From NCBI RefSeq assembly GCF_029224025.1, contig NZ_CP119392.1, positions 3,991,001-4,055,000 on the forward strand: a DNA stretch of 64,000 nucleotides, given 5' to 3'. The notes under the pieces are model-generated. The model was not told the DNA's origin, did no database searches, and saw only the letters and a program-made list of their open reading frames with translations. Position 1 is the stretch's first letter. Each line of letters begins with the position of its first letter. This DNA is from Rhodanobacter sp. AS-Z3. Its GTDB lineage: Bacteria; Pseudomonadota; Gammaproteobacteria; Xanthomonadales; Rhodanobacteraceae. A program made the translations under genes and the position numbers. Positions 47,841 to 59,800 of this stretch are shown here, in pieces.

Positions 47841-48383
47841 ATGGATTACGACGTTAAATCACCGCTGTCGGCCGAACGCTGTGAATCGGCCTATGGCTCA
47901 CTCTCCGAAGTCCCCTTTAGGCGCATCGATCACATCGCTCTTGCGGTGCGCGATCTCGAAGAAGCAGTACATCTTTTCGGGAATATCCTTGGCTTCGAGC
48001 TAAAAGGCCGCCGACAAATCCGCGGTGCGACCACCGGCATGATCTCTGCCGAAATGGAAATCAACGGCATGCGGTTCGTGCTTTGCCAAGGGACGGAACC
48101 CCAATCGCAGGTATCCCAACTGATCGAGAATTTCGGCGTTGGCTTGGCGCATGTGGCATTTGAGGTCGAGGACGTAGAGCAAACGGTCGAGATGCTTCGC
48201 AACCGTGGCATGGGCTTCGATACCAATGTCATTCGCGGTTCCGGTCTTACGCAATCGTTCACTACGCGCTGCCACAATACCGGCATGAGTTTTGAGCTCA
48301 TTCATCGCGAAGGCGAGGATGGTTTTCTCGAAGGCAACGTGCAGGCGTTGTTTGACCAGTTGGAACAGGGTAACAAGTACTGA
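47841..48383 (+). CDS. Single-domain VOC enzyme, mini 4-hydroxymandelate synthase/HPPD-like
   Basis: This 180-aa protein is a vicinal-oxygen-chelate enzyme. It has the metal ligands expected of the fold: H31 in RIDHIALAV, H104 in GLAHVAFEV and E152 in SFELIHR. The C-terminus GFLEGNVQALFDQLEQ mirrors the HPPD and hydroxymandelate-synthase ending GFGEGNFKALFE. Those enzymes are two-domain proteins of about 350-400 aa; this one keeps one metal-binding domain. H104 to E152 is 48 residues, shorter than in HPPD. Predicted role: oxidative decarboxylation of an arylpyruvate to a mandelate. A methylmalonyl-CoA-epimerase-like activity is the alternative. ATG 47841 has AAGGGAT upstream. It is first in the NRPS operon. 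Confidence 0.7.
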   Translation: MDYDVKSPLSAERCESAYGSLSEVPFRRIDHIALAVRDLEEAVHLFGNILGFELKGRRQIRGATTGMISAEMEINGMRFVLCQGTEPQSQVSQLIENFGVGLAHVAFEVEDVEQTVEMLRNRGMGFDTNVIRGSGLTQSFTTRCHNTGMSFELIHREGEDGFLEGNVQALFDQLEQGNKY

Positions 48384-48467
48384 CGCTTTAAATGGATGCT
48401 GCCGGGCCGCCGGGGGGTGGCGCTGAGCCGTTGTGAGTGTGCGTTGGAAAATTTATCTGGGGGAGTA

Positions 48468-49733
48468 ATGGCAATTCCGGGGAACAATTCTGTCATGAAT
48501 TTTCTTAATGAAGTCGCCGAGGCTTATCCAGCGGCGATTTCGTTGGCAGCTGGACGTCCGGGTAACCAGTTATTCGACGAGATTGATACAGAATCCCTGA
48601 GTCGCTGGTTGGCCACCTTTCGCGGTACCGCTCCTTTATCGAGCCTGTTGCAGTACGGCCGCACTGCGGGCCTGATTCATGAGCTCGTCGCGCGCCAGAT
48701 CACCAACGACGACGGCGTACCTGCTTGCGCGGATCGCATGGTCGTTACGGCGGGGTGTCAGGAAGCGCTTGCATTGTGCGTGCCAGAGCTGTGTCGGGAA
48801 GCGAGTGATGTGCTGCTGGTGCGTAACCCTTGCTACATCGGCATCACCGGCGCTGCAGCCGGCGCATCAGTCGCGTTGCAGTCATTGGATGGAAACATCT
48901 CTGGCATCGATGCACAGATTGAATCGGCCGTTGCACAGTTGACAACAAGTGGACGCAGTGCGCGCGCTGTCTATCTCGTGCCGGATTTTGACAATCCCAC
49001 CGGCGAAGTTATATCGCTGGAACAGCGCCGCGCGATTCTTGCGATGTGTGCACGTCATCGTATCGTGGTGCTTGAAGACAACCCGTACGGAATGTTCCGC
49101 TACGAAGGCACCCCGATTCCACCCATGGCGGCGCTCGACGACACGGGCTGTGTCATCTACTTCTCTACCTATTCGAAGACTATTGCCCCCACCATGCGTG
49201 TTGGTGCCGTGATGCTGCCGGAAAGTCTGTTTGGTGATCGTGGCGCATCCGTCGCACTGTACAAGGCGATCGTGGAGCGAAAGAGCTTTGTTACGGTCAA
49301 TACCAGTCAACTGTGCCAAGCCATTGTCGGCGGCTTGCTGATCGAGCGCGATTGCAGTTTGCGCAGCTGGCTCAGCCCCACCGTGGAGATGTACCGGCGC
49401 AATCGCGACGAAATGCTTGCGCAGCTCGCCGAGAGTTTCCCCACTGGCAGGGCAGCGGTTAACTGGAACCAGCCTGAAGGTGGCTTTTTTCTTTGCGTGG
49501 ATGTGCCGATGCGCTTCGATGGCGACGCTGCCACCGAGTGCGCTACCCGCGATGGCGTGATCGTGTTGCCGATGTCCTTCTTCGCGTTCGACGCGACACA
49601 GGACCAGCGGATCCGTCTCGCATTCAGCGCAGTCGAGCCGGATCGCATCCGTGCCGGTATTGTTGGACTGTCCCGATTCGTCGCACGCCGTGTCGGGACG
49701 CACGTTCGCCGCGAACATTCCTTGGCGATCTGA
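48468..49733 (+). CDS. PLP-dependent aminotransferase, HpgT-like
   Basis: This 421-aa fold-type I aminotransferase resembles HpgT, which makes hydroxyphenylglycine or dihydroxyphenylglycine from the arylglyoxylate. Features are MNFLNEVAEAYPAAISLAAG, LQYGRTAGLIHELVARQ, PDFDNPTG (N176), LEDNPYG (D204) and the PLP lysine K237 in STYSKTIAP, with an arginine (RVG) after it. ATG 48468 has GGGGGAG 4-6 bp upstream, so the longer frame from 48396 is rejected. It is 84 bp downstream of the VOC gene and 67 bp upstream of the SHMT-like gene, same strand, consistent with one operon. Confidence 0.82.
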   Translation: MAIPGNNSVMNFLNEVAEAYPAAISLAAGRPGNQLFDEIDTESLSRWLATFRGTAPLSSLLQYGRTAGLIHELVARQITNDDGVPACADRMVVTAGCQEALALCVPELCREASDVLLVRNPCYIGITGAAAGASVALQSLDGNISGIDAQIESAVAQLTTSGRSARAVYLVPDFDNPTGEVISLEQRRAILAMCARHRIVVLEDNPYGMFRYEGTPIPPMAALDDTGCVIYFSTYSKTIAPTMRVGAVMLPESLFGDRGASVALYKAIVERKSFVTVNTSQLCQAIVGGLLIERDCSLRSWLSPTVEMYRRNRDEMLAQLAESFPTGRAAVNWNQPEGGFFLCVDVPMRFDGDAATECATRDGVIVLPMSFFAFDATQDQRIRLAFSAVEPDRIRAGIVGLSRFVARRVGTHVRREHSLAI

Positions 49734-49800
49734 TAACGGGGCGACGCGGTGAATTTCTCCGTGTCTCTCCTTCGCAAACCAACGATCGCGGAGAATCGGC

Positions 49801-51246
49801 ATGGGAATGCCGGCAAAGCGCGGCGTACCTGACTACGTGAGGGATGGCATGAAGCTGAGTCACATTGAGCACTATCTGATGCAGGGCATCCAGACGCTAC
49901 GTCGCGACGACCCGGAACTGTTCGACATTCTCGAACGCGAGCATCAGCGGCAATCGGAGTCACTTTCTCTTATCGCCTCCAGCGGCGGCACCGATTCATC
50001 AGTGCTAGCGACGGTAGGCAGCACCATCGTCAATGTCACGGCCGAAGGGTATCCGGGCAAGCGCTATCACGCAGGCTGTCGATTTGTCGACATGGCCGAA
50101 CAGCTCGCCATCGATCGCGCGAAGAAGGTATTCGGCGCACGCTACGTCAACGTGCAGCCGCATTGCGCAAGTTTCGCCAATCACACGGTGATGCAGTCCC
50201 TGCTCTCGCCCGGCGACACGATCCTCGGCATGTCGCTGGATCAAGGCGGCCATCTGACCCATGGATCCCCGGTCAATCTCAGCGGCAGGCTTTACAGGGC
50301 CATCGGCTACGGCCTGGATTCAAAGGGACTCATTGATTATGGCCAATTGCGCGAGCAGGCCCTCGAACATCGTCCGGGACTGATCGTTTGCGGCACAACC
50401 TCCTACACTCGTGTCATCGACTTTGATCGCATTCGTGGTGCAGCCGATGAAGTCGGTGCCTATGTGCTTGCCGACATCACGCATATCGCAGGCCTGGTAG
50501 CAGCCGGCGTCCATCCAAGCCCTATCGATGCGGCACACTTCACCACCACCTGTACGTTCAAGCAACTCTACGGCCCGCGTGGCGCGCTCATCATGATGGG
50601 GCGCGACGCCGATACCATCGGGCCTGATGGCGCGCGCACCTTGTCCAACGGCATCCAGAGCGCCGTGTTTCCGCTCATGCAGGGCTCTCCCGAAGTGCAC
50701 ACCATTGCCGCCAAAGCGCGTGCCATGGGCCGTCTGCTCGAGCCAGAGTTTCGCGACCTGGCGCGCCGCATCCATGCCAACGCGGCAACGCTTGCCGATG
50801 CCCTGCAGGCGCGCGGCTACGAAGTCATTAGTGGCGGCACCGATAACCACATTGTCCTGTTCCGCGTGCCGTCGCATCTCAACGGAGAGGTAGCGACACG
50901 TGCACTGGAGCACTGCGGGATCCTGGTGAATAAGAACAAGATTCCTGGCGACTACCGAAGCGCGGCAACTGCGAGCGGTCTGCGTCTGGGCAGCAATACC
51001 GTATCGCTGCGCGGCATGGGCAAGAAGCAGATGCACGAGGCCATCGAACTGATTGATGTCGTGCTTAAGCATGCGCATGCCAGCGGCGGTGGCAGTTTCG
51101 AGCTCGATGAAAACGTGTACGACCAGGTGAACGGCAGCGTGCGTGAGCTATGCCGCATGTATCCGATGCCGTACGACGCGCTGCCATCGATGCGCGTCGA
51201 GCCAGGCCAAGCCGTCACGGAGCCTGCTGTCGCACTTGCGCCTTGA
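49801..51246 (+). CDS. Divergent serine hydroxymethyltransferase-like PLP enzyme
   Basis: This 481-aa protein has the SHMT fold: AEGYPGKRYHAGCRFVD, QLAIDRAKKVFGA, GGHLTHGSPVN, and ADITHIAGL with D225 and H228. The PLP lysine is K254 in TTTCTFKQLYGPRG. Two key SHMT residues differ. The catalytic glutamate of IASEN is serine (S61 in LIASSGG), and the histidine before the lysine (usual THK) is phenylalanine (F253). Folate-dependent serine cleavage is therefore doubtful. An aldolase or transaldolase reaction making a beta-hydroxy or alpha-substituted amino acid for the NRPS is more likely. ATG 49801 has GGAG upstream. A C-terminal extension (about 425-481) is also unusual. Confidence 0.82.
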   Translation: MGMPAKRGVPDYVRDGMKLSHIEHYLMQGIQTLRRDDPELFDILEREHQRQSESLSLIASSGGTDSSVLATVGSTIVNVTAEGYPGKRYHAGCRFVDMAEQLAIDRAKKVFGARYVNVQPHCASFANHTVMQSLLSPGDTILGMSLDQGGHLTHGSPVNLSGRLYRAIGYGLDSKGLIDYGQLREQALEHRPGLIVCGTTSYTRVIDFDRIRGAADEVGAYVLADITHIAGLVAAGVHPSPIDAAHFTTTCTFKQLYGPRGALIMMGRDADTIGPDGARTLSNGIQSAVFPLMQGSPEVHTIAAKARAMGRLLEPEFRDLARRIHANAATLADALQARGYEVISGGTDNHIVLFRVPSHLNGEVATRALEHCGILVNKNKIPGDYRSAATASGLRLGSNTVSLRGMGKKQMHEAIELIDVVLKHAHASGGGSFELDENVYDQVNGSVRELCRMYPMPYDALPSMRVEPGQAVTEPAVALAP

Positions 51247-51319
51247 TTCACACGTTGAAACGCGCCGTGCAATCCACGGTGCGACGGTTCGGTTTTTGCC
51301 AATTTCAAGGATAGTTACC

Positions 51320-53820
51320 TTGCACGAGTCCATTCCGTCCCCCGAACGCCATTCCATCCCTTCGGATACGGAAGAAGACTTCTGGCGTGATTACCTTGCT
51401 GGCCTGCTAACGACAACGCGAATCGGAATGGAGCGCGAAGACGCACTATCGCCTGACGAGTTCGCCGTCGTTCGTACGACACTTGATGCCAGCTCGCTGG
51501 ATGGCGATGCGGCTCTTGAAACGTATGCTTGCGCGGCGTGGGCCCGCCTGCTTGCCACGTACAGCGGTGAAAACGATGTTGTTTTCGGCGTTGCAGGAGG
51601 GCGACCGCTACGCGTACGCGTGGATCCTGCGCAGCGTATCGCTACTTTTCTGGAAACGGTCGCGACGACTATTGCCGACGTATCGGTGCGGCGAGCCACC
51701 CCACTCGCTCGCCTGCGTGAGCTGGCAAACCTCGAACCGGGCACGCCACTGTTTGACACCGCCTTGTACGTTGGAAAGCAACAAGGCGTTGAAACAGATG
51801 CGGCGTCATCGTCCCTCATTGTGTCGATCGTTGGTGCTCCGACGGTTGAGATCACATTGCGTTACGCAGTGGCCCGCATGAGCGCCACGGCAGCGGCAGA
51901 AGTGCTTGATCAGCTGCGCATGCTGGTCGAAGCGCTATGGGGGCGTGGCGACAGCACGTTGCATGCCGCACCCACTGTGGCAGGACCTTACGCCGCGCGG
52001 GCACTGCACGAATGGAATGCCACTGCGGAAGCTTATGACGATCAGGTGACCCTGCATGGCCTGGTTGAGCGGCAGGCCACTGCGCATCCGCAGCGCCTGG
52101 CCGTCGTCGCCGACGATGGCGCATGGAGCTACGACGAACTGGATCGACGCGCAAATCAGGTTGCACATCGCCTGGTTGCGCTTGGTGTAAGGCCCGGCGA
52201 TCAGGTGGGACTCTGCGCGGAGAAATCGGCAGCAACGGTGGCAGGCATGCTCGGCGTGATGAAAGCCGGCGCCGCCTACGTGCCCATCGATCCGGGCTAC
52301 CCGGCAAGTCGCATCAGTTACATGGCCGGCGACGCACAATTGAGTGCATTGCTGACCTGGGGCCAGGGCGCAGTCGCCACGGCAGAACTCAAACTTCCTC
52401 GCATCGCGCTCGATGAATGGAGAACCCTCGCCGAGTATTCGGTGAAACCGTTGTCGCACAACGTGCCCGCAGACGCATTCGCGTACGCAATCTATACCTC
52501 TGGCTCCACCGGCCAACCCAAGTGCGTGCTGCTCAATCATCGCGGCCGCATCAACAACATCGAGGACTACTGCCGCCGCCTCGAACTCGGCGAAACCGAT
52601 CGCGTCTTGTGCGTCTCATCGCTGAGTTTCGATATTTCTGTGTGCAACATTTTCTGCATGTTCCGCTCGGGCGGTTGCGTGATCTTTCCGTCGCTCGATC
52701 ACCTGAAGGATCCGGACCATTGGCTTGACGTCATGCAGGAGAGGTCGGTGACATTCTGGCATTCCGCACCCGCGCTGATGGATGCGTTGCTGGAGGCCGC
52801 CAGTGAGCGTCGCTACGACCGCAACAGCTTGCGTGTCGCGCTACTGGGTGGTGACTGGGTTCCGCTGTCGCAACCAAACCGTGCGCGCGCGGCGTTCCCG
52901 CGAATGCGCTTCGTCACGGCCGGTGGCGCCACGGAACTGTCGATCGATTCGACTTTTTATCCGGTCGACGAGATTGATCCCGCGTGGCGAAGCATTCCCT
53001 ATGGCCGACCGCTCGCCAACCAAAGCGCACTGATCCTCGATGCGGACATGGCACTCCTGCCACCGGGCGTACCTGGCGAATTGCATCTGGGTGGTGCCGG
53101 CATGGGCGCCGGCTACATGAACAGGCCAGCCCTCACCGCCGAGAAATTCATTCCGCATCCGTGGCCAACGATACCGGGTGAACGCCTCTACCGTACCGGC
53201 GATCTTGCGCGGTACATGCCCGATGGGACAATCGAGCTGCTTGGACGCATGGATTTCCAGGTAAAGATCCGCGGCATGCGCATCGAACTGGGCGAACTGG
53301 AATCGGTACTCATCGAGCACTCATCGGTCACGGCGTGCCTCGCCAGCGCGCCGCATGATGGGGCCGGCGACCGTCGGCTGGTCGCTTACGTGGTGCCTGT
53401 TCCCGGAACCGATAACCGTCTGCATGCATCGTTGCACGAGTGGCTTGCCGCGCGGCTTCCCGTGCATCTGGTACCCGAGGCTTTCGTCACGCTGGAACGG
53501 CTGCCGCTCACACCGAACGGGAAAGTCGACCGCCGCAACCTGCCTGCTCCCGATCCGGATGCTTACTGCGCCGAGCGTGCCTACGAGCCGCCGCAGGGCG
53601 ATACCGAACAAAGCCTGGCGGCCCTTTGGCAGCGGTTGCTCGGTGTGAGTCGCGTGGGCCGACACGATCACTTTCTCGACCGGGGTGGCCATTCGCTGCA
53701 CCTTGTCCGCCTGCTCAGCCGGGTCCGTCGCACATTTGGTGTCGAACTGGCACAGAGCGCACTGGCAGGTACGCAATCGCTCGCCGACATGGCAACGCTG
53801 ATCGCCGGCGCTGATTCGGC
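51320..53820 (+). other. NRPS module 1 (starter): half-C, A1, PCP1
   Basis: Residues 1-215 match only the C-terminal half of a condensation domain (VVFGVAGGRP, PLFDTALYV); the HHxxxDG half is absent. A1 has two odd core motifs: PKC instead of PKG after TSGSTGQ, and GGATE instead of YGPTE, a type found in siderophore Cys/Thr domains. Hand alignment gives the binding-pocket code D-I-C-H-L-G-A-I-D-K. It shares D, I, H, L, G and K with the known Hpg code DIFHLGLLCK but matches no code exactly. Predicted substrate: a phenylglycine-type amino acid. Confidence 0.6.
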
Positions 53821-56800
53821 ATCCAGCGAAACGGGGCTGGTGCCGCGGCGTCCGGGCACTCCCGCATCGCCGTCGTTCGCTCAGAAACGCCTGTGGTTCA
53901 TCACTCAGATGGAAGACCTTGGTGCGGCTTATCACATGCCCGCCGCATGGGTTTTGCATGGTGCGCTCAACGAAACTGCACTGCGCGGAGCACTGAATGG
54001 CGTTCTCGATCGGCACGAGGGTCTGCGTAGCCGCTTCATAACCGTCGATGGCGAACCGGTGCTGCTTATCGATCCGATCGGAACACCGATGCCGCAATCG
54101 TTCCACGATCTGCAAGGCCGGTCCGACGCTGCGCAGGTCCTTGACCTCATTCTGGCAAACGATATCCAAGCTCCATTCGATCTCGCCAGGGATACGCTCG
54201 CGCGTGCCAGTCTGATCCGCATGGATGCGCATGAGCATGTGCTTTTACTCGTCCAACACCACATAGTGTCGGACGGCTGGTCGTACGCGCCGCTGCTGCG
54301 CGATATCGGCGAGCTTTACGACGCTTTGGTGAAAGATGGTACCGCTTCCCTGCCGCCCTTGCCGTTGCAATACGCCGACTACGCCGCATGGCACGGTACA
54401 TGGCTTGCGGGCGAACGTGAACGTGTGCAGTCGGACTACTGGCGGCGTGCACTTGCCGGTGCACCCGCGTGCATCGCGCTGCCGACCGATCGCGAACCGC
54501 CCGCACAGCAATCGCCGAAGGGTCGCGGGCATCCCGTGCATATCGATGTCGAACTCGCGCGACGCCTTCGCCGCGTGGCCCAGCACCACGGCACCACGCT
54601 TTTCGCTGTTGTCCTCGCGGGTTGGTCCGTGGTGCTGTGGCGTCTGTCGGGACAGCACGACTTGGTGATCGGCGGAGTCACCGCCAACCGCGGGCAGGTC
54701 GAAACCGAATCGCTCATCGGCTTCTTCGTCAACGCGCTTGCGTTACGCGTCGATCTTTCGGGCGATCCGAGCGTGACCGAACTGCTCGAGCGCGTTCGCC
54801 ACACCGTGCTTGGCGCACAGGATCACGAGGACCTTCCGTTTGAGCGGGTTGTCGAGCTGTCTCAGGTCGAGCGCCTACCAGGACGCACGCCACTGTTCCA
54901 GACGATGCTCGCGTGGCAAAGCCACGACGAGGGGAGTCTCCGACTGGCCGACCTCGCCACGGTGCCCCGGCCCGTCGCGCACGAAACGGTACGTTTTGAA
55001 TTCGAACTCACCTTGCGCGAGCAGGATGAGGCGATCGTCGGCGAACTCAACTACACCACAGCGCTGTACGACCATGCAACGGTGGCGCGCTACCGCGACT
55101 ACTTCGTTCGCGTGCTTGTCGCCATGGCGGCCGATCCGGCTCAAGCGGTCGGACACATCGCTCTAATGGGCGACGGCGAACGCACGCAGTTGTTTGAGAC
55201 CTTCAACGACACCGTCGCACAGTATCCGCACGATGTCGGCGTGCATGTGTTGTTCGAGGAACAGGTGGGCCAACGCCCTGACGCCGTGGCACTCGTCGAC
55301 GGCGATGCTTCGCTCACTTACACTGAGCTTAACACGCGCGCCAATCGCATCGCCCATCGGCTGATCGCCATCGGCGCCGGTTCAGGTGACTTCGTAGCGG
55401 TCCTGCTTGAGCGCAGCGCCGACCTGGTCATCGCTCAATTGGCTATTCTCAAGGCGCGTGCCGCTTATGTGCCGGTCGACCCGCAACTTCCCGAAACGCG
55501 TCAAGCGTGGTTGGTCAAAGATGCTGGAGCGCGCTGGGTGATTGCTGCTTCGGCACATGCCGCGCCGGCCATCGGTGCGCCGGTGGTGGGTATTGACGAA
55601 CTACTGCATGGTGAGAGTCGCGTCGACAACCCGCATCGCGAAGTCGATGCCGGTTCGGTCGCTTACGTGATGTACACCTCAGGCTCCACCGGTCTACCCA
55701 AGGGTGTGCTGGTCCCGCATCGCGCGATCAACCGTTTGGTGCGCAACAACGGTTATGCCGCATTTGGTCCGGACAGCCGGGTGGCCTTCGTCTCCAATCC
55801 CGCGTTCGACGCCGCCACTATGGATGTGTGGGGTCCGCTGCTCAATGGAGGCGTCGCCGTGGTGATCGATCACGCCACCGTGCTCTCCGTCCAGGCGTTC
55901 GTCGAAACACTGCGCCGCACCGCGGTCGATACCATCTTCCTGACAATCGCCCTGTTCAACCAGATCGCCGATGCACTGACGGCGGTGATGCCGCAGTTGA
56001 AAACCCTGATCACCGGTGGCGAAGCCTTCGATCCCACGGTGATCGCCCGCGTGCTCAAGGGACCGCACCCGCAGCGTCTGCTCGCCGCCTACGGACCCAC
56101 CGAAGCGACCACATTCACGACCACGTATCTCATCGAGGGCCATGCGCGGGAAACCAAGAGCATTCCGATCGGTCGCCCCATCAGTAATGCGCGTCTGTAT
56201 GTCTTGGATGCACATCGCCAACCGGTGCCGATGGGTGCGGTGGGGGAGTTGTATATCGGTGGCGCTGGCGTGGCGCTCGGCTACCTCAATCGTCCGGAAC
56301 TAACCGCCGAACGTTTCCTGCCCGATCCGTTCGATGCACGGCCCGATGCACGCATGTATCGAACCGGCGATCTGGTCCGCTATCTGCCCGATGGCAACTT
56401 GGTTTTCATGGGGCGTGTCGATGATCAGGTGAAGATCCGCGGCTATCGCATCGAACCGGGCGAGATCGAAGCGCGATTGGCCGAGCATCCGGCGGTACGC
56501 GAAGTCGTCGTGTTGGTGCGTCAGGATCCGACCGGCGACAAGCGCCTGGTAGCTTATGTGGTGGTCGGCGCGGATGCGTCGGGCAATCTGGCGGCGGCTT
56601 TGCGTGCGCATCTGGCGCCACGTCTGCCCGACTACATGATTCCAGCTGCCTACATCGGCATGGCAGCGTTTCCGCTCACGCCAAATGGCAAACTCGATCG
56701 CAAAGCGTTGCCGGTTCCGGACGACGAAGCCTTTGCCCGTTTGGGGTATGAAGCGCCGCACGGCGAGGTCGAAACCATCCTCGCCGGTATCTGGCAGGAA

Positions 56801-59800
56801 CTGCTCGATATCGAGCGCGTCGGCCGTCACGATCATTTCTTCGAGTTGGGAGGTCATTCGCTGCTCGCCGTGCGATTGCTTAGCCGCATCGCACAGGCAT
56901 TCGGTGTCACGCTGCCCTTGTCGGCACTGTTCAGAACGCCGCAGATCGATCGCTTGGCGTTGGCGATCGATGTGGCGCGCACAAATAACGATACAAAGGT
57001 GTTGCCGCCGATAGTACCCATCCCGCACGAAGGCGCGCTGCCGCTTTCCTTCTCGCAACGGCGTCTCTGGTTCCTCGCTCAGTTCGAGCGGATCAATCCG
57101 ACCTACAACATTCCATTGCAGTTTCGTCTGTGTGGCACGTTGGACGTAGCGGCGCTAAGCCGTGCATTCAGCTTGCTGTTTATGCGGCATGCCAGCCTGC
57201 GCACCGTATTCAGCATGCGCGATGGCTTGCCCGAAGCCTACCTACTTACACCCGATGCGCTGCCGGTCTTACGTGCAGAAGACATACGCGGCGATACTTC
57301 CTCGCTAGAGGCAGTCCTCATTTCCGAAGCGACAGCACCGTTCGACCTGGCTGCAAGCCCGCTCATTCGTGCGCGCACACTGCGCGTCGCGCAAGACGAG
57401 TATCTGTTGTTATTGACCCTTCACCATATTGTTGCAGACGAATGGTCCATCGGCCTGCTGACGCAGGAACTCGGCACGCTCTACCGCTCTTGCCGCGACG
57501 GGGTCAACGATACCCTGGCGCCGCTAGACATCCAGTATCCGGACTTCGCCGCCTGGCAGCAGCGCTGGTTGACGGCGGCCGCGCTCGATCACCAAGCGAC
57601 CTATTGGCGCGAGCGACTTACCGGTGCGCCGCCCTTACTGTCGCTTCCGCTCGATCACCCGCGACCGCCCGAACAAAGCTACGTGGGTGACGTTGTGCTG
57701 GTGACATTGGATGCTGCGCTGAGCGAAGACATCCGGCAGCTGGGGCGCGCACACGGCGCAAGTCCTTTCATGACGGTATTGGCCGCGTGGTCGGTAGTGC
57801 TTTCCCGTATGTCGGGGCAATCCGAGGTGGTGATCGGTGTACCCACAGCGAATCGTAGCCAGCACGCGCTGGAGCCGTTGATAGGCTTCTTTTTGAACAC
57901 GATAGCCCTGCGTATAGATCTCAGCGACGAGCCGGATGTCGCCGGACTGCTTTCCCGTGTCGCACGAACCACCCTCGATGCGCAGGCGAACCAAGACCTG
58001 CAAATCGAACAAGTGGTCGAGATCATCAATCCGCCGCGGCGGCTCGACCATGCGCCCTTGTTTCAGGTGATCCTCGCTTGGCGCACCCATGCGGCGCAGG
58101 AGCTCTCGCTTGTGGACTTAAGCGTTGAGACGCTCCCGCTTGCCACGCACAGCGTCAATTTCGACCTTGAGCTGAGTCTTGGCGAACGTGACGGCGCGAT
58201 CGTCGGCGGACTCGCTTATGCCACCGCCCTTTTCGACCGGGCCACCATCGAACGGTACACGGGCTATCTGGAGGCAACGTTACGCGCCATGGTGGCGGAC
58301 GCGGGAAAACCTGTATCGCGCATAGCGATACTTCCGCAAGCCGAACGGAATCTGCTGCGGACTCGCAACGACACGTATGTGCAGTGGCCGCGCGAGCTGC
58401 GCATCCATGGGGCATTCGAACAACATGCCGCACATTCACCCTCCACGATTGCTGTGGTCGCCGGCAGTGAGTCGCTCACCTATGCAGCATTGAACACGCA
58501 AGCCAATTGCCTTGCCCATCATTGCATCGCGCTAGGTGTTCGCCCGAATACCCATGTCGCGCTATGTGTCGAACGCGGTGTCGTGATGGTCGTCGCGATG
58601 CTCGCCATACACAAGGCCGGCGGCGCTTATGTACCGCTTGATGCCTCCTATCCGGCCGCACGGCTGCGCACGGTGCTCGACGACGCGGATGTCGTGCTGG
58701 TTCTTGCCGACAGCGCTGGACACAACGCAATGGGTCGGGAGTTACTCGCCACGCGAACCATCGTCGATCTCGACCATCCGCACGCTTGGTCGACGCAGCC
58801 GGATAGTAACCCGGATTTGCGTACACTCGGCGCACGCGAGAGCGATGCGGCCTATGTCATCTATACCTCGGGGACCACCGGCATACCGAAAGGCGTGATC
58901 GTCGAGCATCGGCAGGTGCTTAACTTCTTGAACGCGATGGCGCATGAACCCGGTCTCACCGCGCATGATCGCCTGCTCGCTGTAACCAGCATTTCGTTCG
59001 ATATCGCCGGCTTGGAGATCCATCTCCCCCTATCACGTGGCGCACGTCTCGTGTTGGCTGGGCGGGATGATACGGCGGATCCGGCGCGCTTGCGCCGCTT
59101 GCTGCACGAACAAGACATCACAGTCATGCAGGCCACACCGGCCGGGTGGCGCGCACTGCTAGATAGCACGGGCGAGGCACTACCGGCTGGTTTGCGCGTG
59201 CTGTGCGGCGGCGAAGCGCTGAGTCCTGCGCTCGCTGTACGGTTGTGCGAACGCTTCGACGAGGTCTGGAATCTGTATGGTCCGACTGAGACGACGATCT
59301 GGTCGACGATTGCACGCGTGGACATGCGCGCGCCGCAGATGGCGGCGAATCTTTCCATCGGCCGGCCGATTGCCAACACCCACATCTATCTGCTCGATTC
59401 CCATGGCGAGCCGGTGCCGCTGGGTGCTGTCGGCGAATTATATATCGGTGGTGACGGGGTTGCGCGCGGCTATCACGCGCGGCCGGAACTCAACGCTGCG
59501 CATTTCGTACCCGATCCGTTCAGTCCGTTCGCCGCCGCACGCATGTATCGCACCGGTGACCAGGTACGCTACCTTGCCAACGGCGAGCTGGAGTTCCTCG
59601 GGCGCAACGATCATCAAGTAAAGGTGCGCGGGTATCGCATCGAGCCGGGCGATATTGAAGCGCGTTTGCGCGAACATTCGGCTGTACGCGATGCGGTAGT
59701 GGTCGCCCGCGATCATGCCGGTGAACAACGCCTGGTGGCTTACGTCATCCCCCGTGACGAGCGCGTACGCGACGACCTTGCGGTATCGCTCAAGTTGCAT

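Noticed and set aside
48396..48467. Longer start for the aminotransferase (24 extra residues)
   Set aside because: No ribosome-binding site precedes 48396, whereas 48468 has GGGGGAG, and the added residues do not look like HpgT.
51143..51319. Upstream start for the first NRPS inside the SHMT-like gene
   Set aside because: It would overlap the preceding gene by about 100 bp and encode arginine- and cysteine-rich sequence unlike any C domain; TTG 51320 has a good AAGGATAG site.
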